DNA of 64,000 nucleotides from contig NZ_JBMPIT010000008.1 of the NCBI RefSeq assembly GCF_049341845.1, positions 62,001 through 126,000 of the forward strand. Reading direction: 5' to 3'. The notes below the pieces were generated by a model. It saw only the letters and a list, made by a program, of their open reading frames with translations, was not told the DNA's origin and made no database searches. The position numbers and the translations under genes are program-made. The number at the start of each line of letters is the position of its first letter. Within the stretch, counting starts at the first letter, position 1. Shown in pieces: positions 1-8,787 of this stretch. This DNA comes from Curtobacterium guangdongense. Lineage in GTDB: Bacteria; Actinomycetota; Actinomycetes; Actinomycetales; Microbacteriaceae.

Positions 1-809
1 GCGTGCGCGTCGACGGCGCCGTCGTCGACAAGTCCGACCGGCTCCACGCGGATTCCTGGCTCGAGGTCGAATGGACCCCGAAGGAAGCGCCGCGGATCGT
101 CCCCGCGGTCGTGCCCGGCATGACGATCGTCCACGACGACGAGGACATCGTCGTCGTGGACAAGCCCGTCGGCGTGGCCGCGCACCCGTCTCCAGGCTGG
201 GACGGTCCGACGGTCCCCGGTGGCCTCGCCGCCGCCGGGTTCACGATCGCGACGTCCGGCGCCGCCGAGCGTGCGGGCATCGTGCACCGCCTCGACGTCG
301 GCACCTCGGGGCTGATGGTCGTCGCGAAGACCGAACTCGCGTACACGCACCTCAAGCGTGCGTTCAAGGAGCGCACGGTCGAGAAGGTGTACCACGCCCT
401 CGCGCAGGGGCACCCGGACCCGACGTCCGGCACGGTCGACGCGCCCATCGGACGGCACCCCTCCAGCGACTGGAAGTTCGCGGTCACCTCCGACGGCAAG
501 CCGAGCGTGACGCACTACGAGACGCTCGAGGCGTTCCGGTCGGCGACCCTGCTCGAGGTGCACCTCGAGACCGGGCGGACGCACCAGATCCGCGTGCACA
601 TGGCCGCGACCAGGCACCCGCTGGTCGGCGACACGATGTACGGCGCGGACCCGGTGCTCGCCGAGTCGCTCGGGCTGACGCGGCAGTGGCTCGACGCCGT
701 CCGGCTCGGGTTCGCGCACCCGCGGACCGGCGACTGGGTCGAGTTCCAGGCCGCGTACCCCGACGACCTGGCGGCCGCACTCGAGAAGATCCGCAGCGCG
801 TCGGTCTGA
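1..809 (+). CDS. RluA-family rRNA pseudouridine synthase, 5'-truncated by the window edge
   Basis: The enzyme isomerises uridines in large-subunit rRNA to pseudouridine. About 268 residues are visible. The first ~25 look like the end of an S4 RNA-binding domain, so the real start is upstream and the GTG at position 3 is probably internal. The catalytic motif HRLDVGTSG is present at visible residues 95-103, with Asp98 as the expected nucleophile, followed by the RTHQIRVHM block. In related actinobacteria an RluD-like gene lies between lspA and dnaE; here an exporter/regulator pair separates it from dnaE. The family assignment is firm. Which uridines are modified, and so rluD versus another rlu name, cannot be told. 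Confidence 0.93.
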   Translation, partial: VRVDGAVVDKSDRLHADSWLEVEWTPKEAPRIVPAVVPGMTIVHDDEDIVVVDKPVGVAAHPSPGWDGPTVPGGLAAAGFTIATSGAAERAGIVHRLDVGTSGLMVVAKTELAYTHLKRAFKERTVEKVYHALAQGHPDPTSGTVDAPIGRHPSSDWKFAVTSDGKPSVTHYETLEAFRSATLLEVHLETGRTHQIRVHMAATRHPLVGDTMYGADPVLAESLGLTRQWLDAVRLGFAHPRTGDWVEFQAAYPDDLAAALEKIRSASV

Positions 810-843
810 TCGCGCTGACGCGTCTGGCGGTCGTTCGGGCTGC

Positions 844-908
844 CCGTCGAGTGCGCAGTCGTGGCGGCCCGCCACTCGGTCGAGCCGCCACTGCTGCTCA
901 CTCGACGG
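844..908. repeat. Imperfect 25-bp inverted repeat at the rluA/MFS convergent junction
   Basis: The left arm (844-868) and right arm (884-908) are complementary at 22 of 25 positions and separated by 15 nt. The right arm contains the stop codon of the minus-strand MFS gene (898-900). A nested GTGGCGGcCCGCCAC hairpin (861-875) lies inside. No U-tract follows on either strand. It could be a bidirectional terminator or a member of the long palindrome class found in other gene-end gaps of the window. Confidence 0.7.
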
Positions 909-2322
909 TGCTGGGTGCGGGCTGTCGGGCGGGCGCGGACGCGGGTGTCGGCGTCTCGCCACCGGCTGCCTGACGGCCGGGCAGCACCAGCGCGACCACC
1001 GTCGCGACCCCGGTGATCCCGATCGCCCACCAGAACGCCTGCTGGAAGGCTGCAGCCGCGTCGCCCCCGGCTGCGACGCCCGAGAGCACGACGGCGAGCA
1101 CGGCAGTCCCGAACGCGCCGCCGAGCTGCTGGGCGAGTCGGGTGATGGTGCTGGCGTGCGGCATCTCCGGTCGGTCGAGCCCGACGAAGCCGACGGCCAT
1201 GATCGGGATCATCACGGCGCCGAGGCCGAGTCCGCGGACCACGAGGACGAGTGCGATCCACCACTCGTTCGTGGAGCCGTCCGCGAACGCGAAGGGGATC
1301 GTCGCCGCGAGGACCACGGCGAACCCGACGACCGCGACCAGCCGTGCGCCGATCCGGTCCGTGAGGCGTCCGGCGAGCGACCGGCTGAGCAGCGAGCCGA
1401 CGCCCTGCGGGATGAGCAGCAGCCCCGCGCCGAGCGCGTCCGTCCCGCGCAGCTCCTGGAACGACAGCGGCAGCAGGAGCATCCCGCCGTACAACGCCGC
1501 GCCCATCAGGAACATCAGCGTGGCCGCGGCGGCGAGCGGGCGGTGTCGGAGCAGGGCGAGGTCCACCAGGGCGGCGCCCCGGCGGCGTGTGGCCCAGAGG
1601 ACGAACGCGGCGAGCAGGACGACGCCGGCGCCGAGGGGTGCCCACACGTCGAACCGGGCGAAGCCGTCCGGCCGGCTGGCGTTGCTCAGTCCGTAGAGGA
1701 CGCCGACGACGGCGGGGGAGAGCAGCACGAGGCCCACGGCGTCCAGCCGCGCCGTGCCGACCGGTCCGTCCGCCGGCATGAACCGCCACGCGAGGACGAG
1801 TCCGGCGACCGCGAACGGCACGTTCACCCAGAACAGCCACGGCCAGCTGCCGGCACCGAGGATGAGCCCGCCGATGACCGGGCCGAGGATCGGCCCGAGC
1901 GCGGTGGGCAGCGACGCGACCGCCATGAGCTTGCCGACGTTCCGTCCACCGGCCGCCTGCATCAGGAGCGTGGTCAGCAGCGGCATCATCGCGCCGGCGC
2001 CGACGCCCTGGACGACGCGGAACACGATGAGGCTCGGCGCGTCCCACGCGAAGGAGCACAGGATGCTGCCGACCAGGAAGACCACGAGCGACGCCATCCA
2101 GAGGCGCCGCCCGCCGACGCGGTTCTGCAGCCACCCGACGAGGGGCACCGTGACGCCCATCGCGAGGAGGTAGCCGGTGCTGACCCACTGGATGGTGTCG
2201 ACGCTGGTGTGCAGGTCGCGGCTGAGGGTGTGCAGCGCCACGCTCACGATCGTCGAGTCGAACAACGGTGCCATCGCACCGACGACCAGCGCGATGGCCA
2301 GTCTGCTGAGGTTCTTGTCCAT
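898..2322 (-). CDS. MFS multidrug exporter, DHA2/EmrB-like
   Basis: A 474-residue polytopic membrane protein, predicted to be a proton-coupled drug exporter. The N-terminus carries the antiporter motif LFDSTIVSVAL, followed by GWLQNRVGGRRLWM, the loop 2-3 motif A of the major facilitator superfamily. Length and repeated hydrophobic segments fit the 14-helix DHA2 group. The ATG at 2322 was chosen because it begins the MDKNLSRLAIALVVG helix; the open frame continues upstream without family similarity. It is divergent from a TetR gene only 60 bp away, the usual layout of a locally repressed efflux pump. The substrate is unknown. Confidence 0.88.
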   Translation of the reverse strand: MDKNLSRLAIALVVGAMAPLFDSTIVSVALHTLSRDLHTSVDTIQWVSTGYLLAMGVTVPLVGWLQNRVGGRRLWMASLVVFLVGSILCSFAWDAPSLIVFRVVQGVGAGAMMPLLTTLLMQAAGGRNVGKLMAVASLPTALGPILGPVIGGLILGAGSWPWLFWVNVPFAVAGLVLAWRFMPADGPVGTARLDAVGLVLLSPAVVGVLYGLSNASRPDGFARFDVWAPLGAGVVLLAAFVLWATRRRGAALVDLALLRHRPLAAAATLMFLMGAALYGGMLLLPLSFQELRGTDALGAGLLLIPQGVGSLLSRSLAGRLTDRIGARLVAVVGFAVVLAATIPFAFADGSTNEWWIALVLVVRGLGLGAVMIPIMAVGFVGLDRPEMPHASTITRLAQQLGGAFGTAVLAVVLSGVAAGGDAAAAFQQAFWWAIGITGVATVVALVLPGRQAAGGETPTPASAPARQPAPSTVE

Positions 2323-2345
2323 TGGAGATACGCTCCCGTTTCTTG

Positions 2346-2396
2346 TTGGCGCCAAGCTACTGCGGCGCGTTAAGATACGCAAGTGGATCTTGCAAG
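2346..2396. promoter_or_regulatory. MFS/TetR intergenic promoter with candidate operators
   Basis: The gap holds a perfect 10-bp palindrome TTGGCGCCAA (2346-2355) and, across the TetR start, CTTGCAAG (2389-2396). TAAGAT (2371-2376) lies 6 nt before the GTG start at 2383, which fits a leaderless transcript. TTGGCG (2346-2351) could be its -35, with a 19-nt spacer. A repressor on TTGGCGCCAA would block the tetR promoter and probably the MFS one. Binding is inferred. Confidence 0.5.
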
Positions 2397-2961
2397 GACA
2401 CGGCGCCGCGGTGCCGAGCTCGAGTCGGCGCTGCTCGACGCCGCCTGGCAGGAGCTCGAGCAGGTGGGCTACGCCGGGCTGACCTACGAGGGCGTCGCCG
2501 CGCGCGCCGAGACCTCGAAGCCCGTGCTCTACCGCAGGTGGCCGACGAAGGTGGACCTCGTGCTCGCGGCGCTGCAGCACGCCGGGCTGTTCGAGCGTCG
2601 TCCCGTCGTGGACACCGGATCGCTCCGTGGGGACATCCTCGCCGCTCTGCGGGACTTCAACGCGGCGCGGTCCGACTTCATCACCGTGATCAGCCTGTAC
2701 ATGTCGAACATCAACGCCGACACCGGACTGTCCCCGGCAGACCTCCGGTCGCGGTTGCTGGGCGGCCGGACGACCATCGGCAGGGTGTTCCTCGAGCGCG
2801 CGGCGGACCGTGGCGAGATCCCGGCCAGGGACTGGCCGGAGGGACTGGTGTCGCTGCCGTCCGACCTGATGCGGCACGACCTCGTGATGACGCTGAAACG
2901 GGTGCCCGACGCGCGGATCCTCGAGATCGTCGACGACATCTGGTTGCCGCTTATCCGCTGA
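2383..2961 (+). CDS. TetR/AcrR-family transcriptional regulator
   Basis: A 192-residue regulator with an N-terminal TetR helix-turn-helix at about residues 10-55 (ELESALLDAAWQELEQVGYA, then YEGVAARAETSKPVLYRRW) and a C-terminal ligand-binding half typical of actinobacterial TetR proteins. It starts with GTG directly after a TAAGAT -10 box, so translation is probably leaderless. It is divergent from the MFS exporter and most likely represses it until a substrate-like ligand binds. The ligand cannot be deduced. Confidence 0.87.
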   Translation: MDLARTRRRGAELESALLDAAWQELEQVGYAGLTYEGVAARAETSKPVLYRRWPTKVDLVLAALQHAGLFERRPVVDTGSLRGDILAALRDFNAARSDFITVISLYMSNINADTGLSPADLRSRLLGGRTTIGRVFLERAADRGEIPARDWPEGLVSLPSDLMRHDLVMTLKRVPDARILEIVDDIWLPLIR

Positions 2962-3078
2962 GTTCCGCGCCGGGAGCGGCGCCGTCCGGGCTGGGATCGG
3001 TGCCGTCGGGGCCGCGGTTGTCGCCCGTCGCGGTTAGGCTGTTCCCACCCCGCAGCAGCGTCACCAACCGGAGGTTCC

Positions 3079-6000
3079 GTGTCGGATTCCGACTCCTTCG
3101 TCCACCTGCACGTGCACAGCGAGTACTCGATGCTCGACGGTGCCGCGCGACTCAACGACCTCGTCGCCGAGACCGCGGCGCAGGGCATGCCGGCCGTGGC
3201 GGTGACCGACCACGGCAACATGTTCGGGGCGTTCGAGTTCTGGAAGGCCGCGAAGGCCGGTGGCGTCAAACCCATCATCGGGACAGAGGCGTACATCACG
3301 CCCCGCACGCACCGCACCGACAAGACCCGTGTGCGCTGGGGCGACGGCGGCGGGGACGACGTCTCCGGTGCCGGTTCGTACACGCACATGACGATGTTCG
3401 CCGAGAACACGACCGGCATGCACAACCTGTTCCGGCTGTCGTCGAAGGCCTCGATCGAGGGCTACTACTTCAAGCCGCGCATGGACATCGAGCTCCTGCA
3501 GGAGTACCACGAGGGCATCATCGCCACGACGGGTTGCCCGTCCGGCGAGATCCAGACGCGCCTGCGCCTCGGGCAGTACGACGAAGCGATCAAGGCGGCT
3601 GCGGACTACCGCGACATCTTCGGCAAGGAGAACTACTTCGCCGAGGTGATGGACCACGGGCTCGAGATCGAGCGCCGGGTGATGAGCGACGTCATCAAGA
3701 TCGCGAAGGACCTCGGCATCCCGCTGGTCGGCACGAACGACCTGCACTACACGCACTCCCACGACGCCAAGTCGCACGCGGCACTGCTCTGCGTGCAGTC
3801 CGGCTCGACCCTCAACGACCCGAACCGCTTCAAGTTCGACGCCGACGAGTTCTACCTGAAGACCCCGCAGCAGATGCGGCACGTGTTCCGCGACAACCTC
3901 GACGCGTGCGACAACACCCTGCTGATCGCCGAACGGTGCAACGTCGAGTTCGACACCTCGGCGAACTACATGCCGAAGTTCCCGGTGCCGGAGGGCGAGA
4001 CCGAGCACTCCTGGTTCGAGAAAGAGGTGGCGAAGGGTCTGCAGTACCGGTACCCGGACGGCATCTCCGACGAGGTCCAGGCCCGCGCCGACTACGAGGT
4101 CGGGATCATCAACCAGATGAACTTCCCCGGCTACTTCCTCGTGGTCGCCGACTTCATCAACTGGTCGAAGGACCACGGCATCCGCGTCGGCCCCGGGCGT
4201 GGTTCCGGTGCCGGCTCGATGGTGGCGTACGCGATGCGCATCACCGACCTCGACCCGATCCGGCACGGGCTGATCTTCGAGCGCTTCCTCAATCCCGACC
4301 GCGTCTCGATGCCCGACTTCGACGTCGACTTCGACGACCGGCGCCGCGGTGAGGCGATCAAGTACGTCACCGAGAAGTACGGTTCCGAACGCGTCGCGCA
4401 GATCGTCACCTACGGCACGATCAAGGCGAAGCAGGCGCTCAAGGACTCCTCGCGCGTCCTCGGGTTCCCGTTCGGGATGGGCGAGAAGCTCACCAAGGCG
4501 ATGCCGCCGCCCGTGATGGGCAAGGACATCCCGCTGACCGGGATCTTCGACAAGAACCACCCGCGCTACAAGGAAGCCGTCGACGTCCGCACCGTGGTCG
4601 AGACCGACCCGGAAGCCAAGACGGTGTTCGACACCGCTCTCGGGCTCGAGGGGCTGAAGCGCCAGTGGGGCGTGCACGCGGCCGGCGTCATCATGTCGAG
4701 CGACCCGCTGATCGACATCATCCCGATCATGAAGCGGGAGCAGGACGGCCAGATCGTCACGCAGTTCGACTACCCGGCATCGGAGTCGCTCGGCCTGATC
4801 AAGATGGACTTCCTGGGCCTCCGGAACCTCACGATCATCAGTGACGCCCTCGACAACATCAAGGCGAACCGCGGCATCGAACTCGACCTCGAGACCATGG
4901 GGCTCGAGGACCCCGAGGCGTACGCGCTCCTGCAGCGCGGCGACACCCTCGGCGTCTTCCAGCTCGACGGCGGCCCGATGCGTGGCCTGCTGCGGCTGAT
5001 GAAGCCCGACAACTTCGAGGACATCTCCGCGCTCATCGCCCTGTACCGTCCGGGCCCCATGGGTGCGAACTCGCACACGAACTACGCGCTCCGCAAGAAC
5101 GGCGAGCAGGCGATCACGCCGATCCACCCGGAGCTCGAAGAGCCGCTCAAGGACATCATCGGCACGACCTACGGCCTGATCATCTACCAGGAGCAGGTCA
5201 TGGCCATCGCGCAGAAGGTCGCGGGGTTCTCCCTCGGCCAGGCGGACATCCTCCGTCGCGCGATGGGCAAGAAGAAGAAGTCCGAGCTGGACAAGCAGTA
5301 CGCGGGCTTCGAGAAGGGGATGCAGGACAACGGCTACTCGGCCGCTGCGATCAAGACGCTGTGGGACATCCTGCTGCCGTTCTCCGACTACGCGTTCAAC
5401 AAGGCGCACTCCGCGGCGTACGGCGTGGTGTCGTTCTGGACCGCGTACCTCAAGGCCCACTACCCGGCCGAGTACATGGCGGCACTGCTGACGAGTGTCG
5501 GCGACGCCCGCGACAAGCTCGCGCTGTACCTCAACGAGTGCCGTCGCATGGGCATCAAGGTCATGCCGCCGGACGTCAACGAGTCGATCGGCTTCTTCGC
5601 GGCCGTCGGCGACGACATCCGCTTCGGCATGGGCGCGATCCGGAACGTCGGGTTCAACGTCGTCGACGACATCGTGAAGGCCCGCACCGAGAAGGGCGCG
5701 TTCGACTCGTTCCACGACTTCCTCCGCAAGATCCCGATCTCGTCCGCGAACAAGCGGACCGTCGAGTCGCTGATCAAGGCCGGCGCGTTCGATGAGTTCG
5801 GCGACACCCGACGGGCCCTCGTGGAGATCCACGAAGGCGCGGTCGAGGCGGCGGTGAAGGTCAAGCGCGACGAGGTGCACGGCAACGTCGGGTTCGACTT
5901 CGACTCGCTCTTCGCCGAGGTCGCCGAGGAACAGCCCTCGATGACCGTGGTGTCGCAGGTGCCCGACCGCCCGGAGTGGTCGAAGCGCGACAAGCTGGCG

Positions 6001-6612
6001 TTCGAGCGCGACATGCTCGGGCTCTACGTCTCCGACCACCCGCTCGCCGGGCTGGAGATCGAGCTCGCGAAGCACCAGTCGGTCACCATCGCGGACCTGA
6101 TCGGCATGGACGACTCGGTCGAAGGCGAGACGGTCACCGTGGCCGGCCTGCTGACGAGCGTGCAGCACCGTGTCGCGAAGACGAGCGGCAACCCGTACGG
6201 CATCGTCCAGATCGAGGACTTCGGCGGCGAGATCGGCGTGATGTTCCTCGGCAAGACCTACCAGGAGTTCGGTCCGTCGCTCGTGGCCGACTCGATCGTC
6301 GTGCTGCGTGGTCGTGTCAACGTCCGCGACGACGGCAAGGCACTGCACGCGGTGAGCATGTTCCAGCCGAACCTCGGCGACGTCATGGGCTCCGGCCCGC
6401 TGACGCTGAGCGTGCCGGAGCGCCAGGCGACGACCGAGATCGTCACCGAGCTCGCCGCCGTGCTCGGTCGGCACAGCGGCGACACCGAGGTCCGGCTGAA
6501 GCTGCTCAAGGACGACGTCGCCCGGACGTTCGAGCTGCCGTTCCCGGTGAACCTCACCCCGGACCTGTTCGGCGAGCTGAAGAGCCTGCTCGGTCCGCGC
6601 TGTCTGGTGTAG
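3079..6612 (+). CDS. dnaE: DNA polymerase III alpha subunit
   Basis: Replicative polymerase subunit of 1177 residues, full length for DnaE1. It has an N-terminal PHP domain (LHVHSEYSMLDG near residue 10), the polymerase active-site block with MPDFDVDFDDRRRG at about 410-420 supplying two catalytic aspartates, the GPGRGSGAGS segment just before it, and a C-terminal OB-fold around 1020-1085 (TVAGLLTSVQHRVAKTSGN). The GTG start has a GGAGG Shine-Dalgarno sequence at 3070-3074. A TAGGCT hexamer at 3035-3040 may be its -10 box. The next gene starts 10 nt after the stop, so the two are probably co-transcribed. Confidence 0.98.
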   Translation: MSDSDSFVHLHVHSEYSMLDGAARLNDLVAETAAQGMPAVAVTDHGNMFGAFEFWKAAKAGGVKPIIGTEAYITPRTHRTDKTRVRWGDGGGDDVSGAGSYTHMTMFAENTTGMHNLFRLSSKASIEGYYFKPRMDIELLQEYHEGIIATTGCPSGEIQTRLRLGQYDEAIKAAADYRDIFGKENYFAEVMDHGLEIERRVMSDVIKIAKDLGIPLVGTNDLHYTHSHDAKSHAALLCVQSGSTLNDPNRFKFDADEFYLKTPQQMRHVFRDNLDACDNTLLIAERCNVEFDTSANYMPKFPVPEGETEHSWFEKEVAKGLQYRYPDGISDEVQARADYEVGIINQMNFPGYFLVVADFINWSKDHGIRVGPGRGSGAGSMVAYAMRITDLDPIRHGLIFERFLNPDRVSMPDFDVDFDDRRRGEAIKYVTEKYGSERVAQIVTYGTIKAKQALKDSSRVLGFPFGMGEKLTKAMPPPVMGKDIPLTGIFDKNHPRYKEAVDVRTVVETDPEAKTVFDTALGLEGLKRQWGVHAAGVIMSSDPLIDIIPIMKREQDGQIVTQFDYPASESLGLIKMDFLGLRNLTIISDALDNIKANRGIELDLETMGLEDPEAYALLQRGDTLGVFQLDGGPMRGLLRLMKPDNFEDISALIALYRPGPMGANSHTNYALRKNGEQAITPIHPELEEPLKDIIGTTYGLIIYQEQVMAIAQKVAGFSLGQADILRRAMGKKKKSELDKQYAGFEKGMQDNGYSAAAIKTLWDILLPFSDYAFNKAHSAAYGVVSFWTAYLKAHYPAEYMAALLTSVGDARDKLALYLNECRRMGIKVMPPDVNESIGFFAAVGDDIRFGMGAIRNVGFNVVDDIVKARTEKGAFDSFHDFLRKIPISSANKRTVESLIKAGAFDEFGDTRRALVEIHEGAVEAAVKVKRDEVHGNVGFDFDSLFAEVAEEQPSMTVVSQVPDRPEWSKRDKLAFERDMLGLYVSDHPLAGLEIELAKHQSVTIADLIGMDDSVEGETVTVAGLLTSVQHRVAKTSGNPYGIVQIEDFGGEIGVMFLGKTYQEFGPSLVADSIVVLRGRVNVRDDGKALHAVSMFQPNLGDVMGSGPLTLSVPERQATTEIVTELAAVLGRHSGDTEVRLKLLKDDVARTFELPFPVNLTPDLFGELKSLLGPRCLV

Positions 6613-6622
6613 GGGAGTCGAC

Positions 6623-7438
6623 GTGCGTCGTGTTCCGGACTCCGACACGCTCCGGGCGTTCGGGGTCACGGGCGCGACGCTCCAGCGACTGGCTGGCGGC
6701 CGGGGGCTGACGTGGCGTGCCGGAGCCGTGGTGCTCCGTCCGCACGACGGTCCCACCGAGACGGACTGGCGAGCCGGGGTCCTCGCGTCGCTGCCGGACG
6801 GCGACGGCTTCCGGACCCCTCGACCCGTCCCGACGACCACAGGCGAGTGGCGGCACGGTGATTGGGAAGCGTGGGAGTGGCTCCCCGGACAGGCCGACGA
6901 GACCCGGGTCGCTGACGTCATCCGTGCGGGCACCGCGTTCCACCGGGCGATCGTCGGGCTCGAGCGGCCGGGCTTCCTCGCTGTGAAGGACAACCCGTGG
7001 TCGCGTGCGGACCGGGCCGTGTGGGACGACGACGAGCTGCCGCGGGACCCGTCGCTCGACCGGCTGGTCGCGGCGTTCCGTCCCGTCGAGGCACCGTCGC
7101 AGCTGGTCCACGGCGACCTCCTCGGCAACGTGCTGTTCGCCGACGGGCATCCTCCCGCGGTCATCGACTGGCCGCCGTACTGGCGACCGGCGGGGCTCGG
7201 TGCCGCGATCGCCGCGGTGGACGCGGGCTGCTGGCACGGGTATCCGCTCGACGGGCTCGAGCGACTCGGAGACGGGATTCCGGAGTGGTCACAGTTGCTC
7301 GTCCGCGCGCTCGCGTTCCGGATCGCCACGCTGCACTTCGTCGGTTCGTGGGGCAGCGACGACGTCGAGCGGCACGCGCCCGTCATCGACGCCGTGCTCG
7401 GACGTGCATCCGACGTCGGTACGCTGGACGCCTCATGA
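6623..7438 (+). CDS. TIGR02569-family protein, aminoglycoside-phosphotransferase-like fold
   Basis: A 271-residue protein. It carries VHGDLLGNVLF at about residues 163-173, the Brenner-type catalytic loop (HGDxxxxN) of aminoglycoside/choline kinase-like enzymes, and AVIDW about ten residues later in place of the metal-binding Asp motif. The pattern and length match the actinobacterial family TIGR02569, whose substrate is not established to my knowledge. The GTG start lies 10 nt after dnaE, and the gene overlaps hisD by 4 nt (ATGA). It looks like a small-molecule kinase; a role in antibiotic resistance should not be assumed. Confidence 0.75.
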   Translation: MRRVPDSDTLRAFGVTGATLQRLAGGRGLTWRAGAVVLRPHDGPTETDWRAGVLASLPDGDGFRTPRPVPTTTGEWRHGDWEAWEWLPGQADETRVADVIRAGTAFHRAIVGLERPGFLAVKDNPWSRADRAVWDDDELPRDPSLDRLVAAFRPVEAPSQLVHGDLLGNVLFADGHPPAVIDWPPYWRPAGLGAAIAAVDAGCWHGYPLDGLERLGDGIPEWSQLLVRALAFRIATLHFVGSWGSDDVERHAPVIDAVLGRASDVGTLDAS

Positions 7439-8754
7439 TGCAGCGAATCGACCTCCGTGGCGGACTGCCCGTCCGCGCCGAACTCCTCCGCCTCATGCCG
7501 CGCGCCGTCGGTGACGTCGGGCACGCCGTGGACGCGGCCCGGGCGCTCGTGGACGACGTCCGCGAGCGTGGAGCCGAGGCGCTGCAGGAGCAGGCCGAGC
7601 GGTTCGACGGGGGAGCGCCGGCGGCCGTCCGGGTACCTGCCGCCGACATCGCCGCCGCGGTCGCCGGGCTCACGCCGGAGCTCCGCACGGCGCTCGACGA
7701 GGCGATCCGCCGCGTCCGGGCAGCGAGTGCCGCCCAGGTCCCCGCCGCGTCCGTCACGACGCTGGCCGACGGCGCCGAGGTCCACCAGCGCTGGCAGCCG
7801 ATGCGCCGCGTCGGACTGTACGTCCCCGGCGGTAAGGCCGTGTACCCGTCGAGCGTCGTCATGAACGTCGTCCCGGCGCAGGTCGCCGGCGTCGGTTCGA
7901 TCGCGCTCGTGTCCCCGCCGCAGCGCGACCACGGCGGTGCCGTGCACCCGACGATCCTCGCCGCGGCCGGGCTCCTCGGCATCGACGAGGTCTATGCGAT
8001 GGGCGGAGCCGGAGCGATCGGTGCGCTGGCGTACGGCGTGCCGTCGATCGGCCTCGAGCCGGTCGATCTCGTCACCGGGCCCGGCAACAACTACGTCGCC
8101 GCAGCCAAGCGCCTGGTCCGTGGCGTGGTCGGGATCGACGCCGAGGCCGGCGCCACCGAGATCCTGGTCATCGCCGACGAGTCCGCCGACCCCGCGTACG
8201 TCGCGGCCGACCTCATCAGCCAGGCCGAGCACGACGAGCAGGCCGGCAGCGTCCTGGTGACGACGTCGGCGACGTTCGCCGATGCGGTGGAAGCCGCCAT
8301 CCCGGGACAGACGGCGGTGCTCGGGACGGCCACGCGCCTCCAGGCCGCGCTCGACGGCCCGCAGTCCGCCGTCGTCCTGGTGGACTCGCTCGCGGACGCG
8401 GCGACCGTGAGCAACGCGTACGGGCCGGAGCACCTCGAGATCCAGACCGTGGACGACGACGCGGTCCTGGCGGACATCGACGCGGCGGGCGCGGTGTTCG
8501 TCGGCCCGAGCACGCCCGTGAGTCTCGGGGACTACCTGGCCGGCTCGAACCACGTGCTGCCCACCGGCGGCCAGGCCCGGTTCGGCTCCGGGCTGTCGGC
8601 GTCGACGTTCCTGCGGCCCCAGCAGGTGATCCGCTACACGGCCGACGCGCTGGCCGAGGTCGCGCCGCACATCGTGGCGCTCTCGACGGAGGAGCAGCTT
8701 CCCGCCCACGGTGCCGCGGTGACGGCCCGCACGGGTTCGCCCGTCCGCCCGTAG
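7435..8754 (+). CDS. hisD: Histidinol dehydrogenase
   Basis: Catalyses the last two steps of histidine synthesis, oxidising L-histidinol to L-histidine with two NAD+. At 439 residues it has family length. Visible signatures are the nucleotide-binding GPGNNYVAAAKRLV segment, SQAEHDEQ with zinc-ligand Gln/His, and GPEHLEIQT with the catalytic Glu-His pair. Two adjacent ATG codons (7435 and 7438) are possible; the first overlaps the upstream stop as ATGA and was preferred. No other his genes are in the window, so here hisD is tied to the TIGR02569 gene rather than to a histidine operon. Confidence 0.96.
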   Translation: MMQRIDLRGGLPVRAELLRLMPRAVGDVGHAVDAARALVDDVRERGAEALQEQAERFDGGAPAAVRVPAADIAAAVAGLTPELRTALDEAIRRVRAASAAQVPAASVTTLADGAEVHQRWQPMRRVGLYVPGGKAVYPSSVVMNVVPAQVAGVGSIALVSPPQRDHGGAVHPTILAAAGLLGIDEVYAMGGAGAIGALAYGVPSIGLEPVDLVTGPGNNYVAAAKRLVRGVVGIDAEAGATEILVIADESADPAYVAADLISQAEHDEQAGSVLVTTSATFADAVEAAIPGQTAVLGTATRLQAALDGPQSAVVLVDSLADAATVSNAYGPEHLEIQTVDDDAVLADIDAAGAVFVGPSTPVSLGDYLAGSNHVLPTGGQARFGSGLSASTFLRPQQVIRYTADALAEVAPHIVALSTEEQLPAHGAAVTARTGSPVRP

Positions 8755-8771
8755 TGGGCGTGCCGAACCGA

Positions 8772-8777
8772 TAGCCT
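8772..8777 (+). promoter_or_regulatory. Candidate -10 box for nrdR
   Basis: TAGCCT matches TANNNT and lies 10 nt before the nrdR ATG in the 33-nt gap after hisD. Transcription would start within a few nucleotides of the start codon, giving an almost leaderless message. No convincing -35 is visible. Confidence 0.35.
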
Positions 8778-8787
8778 GGGGCACGAC

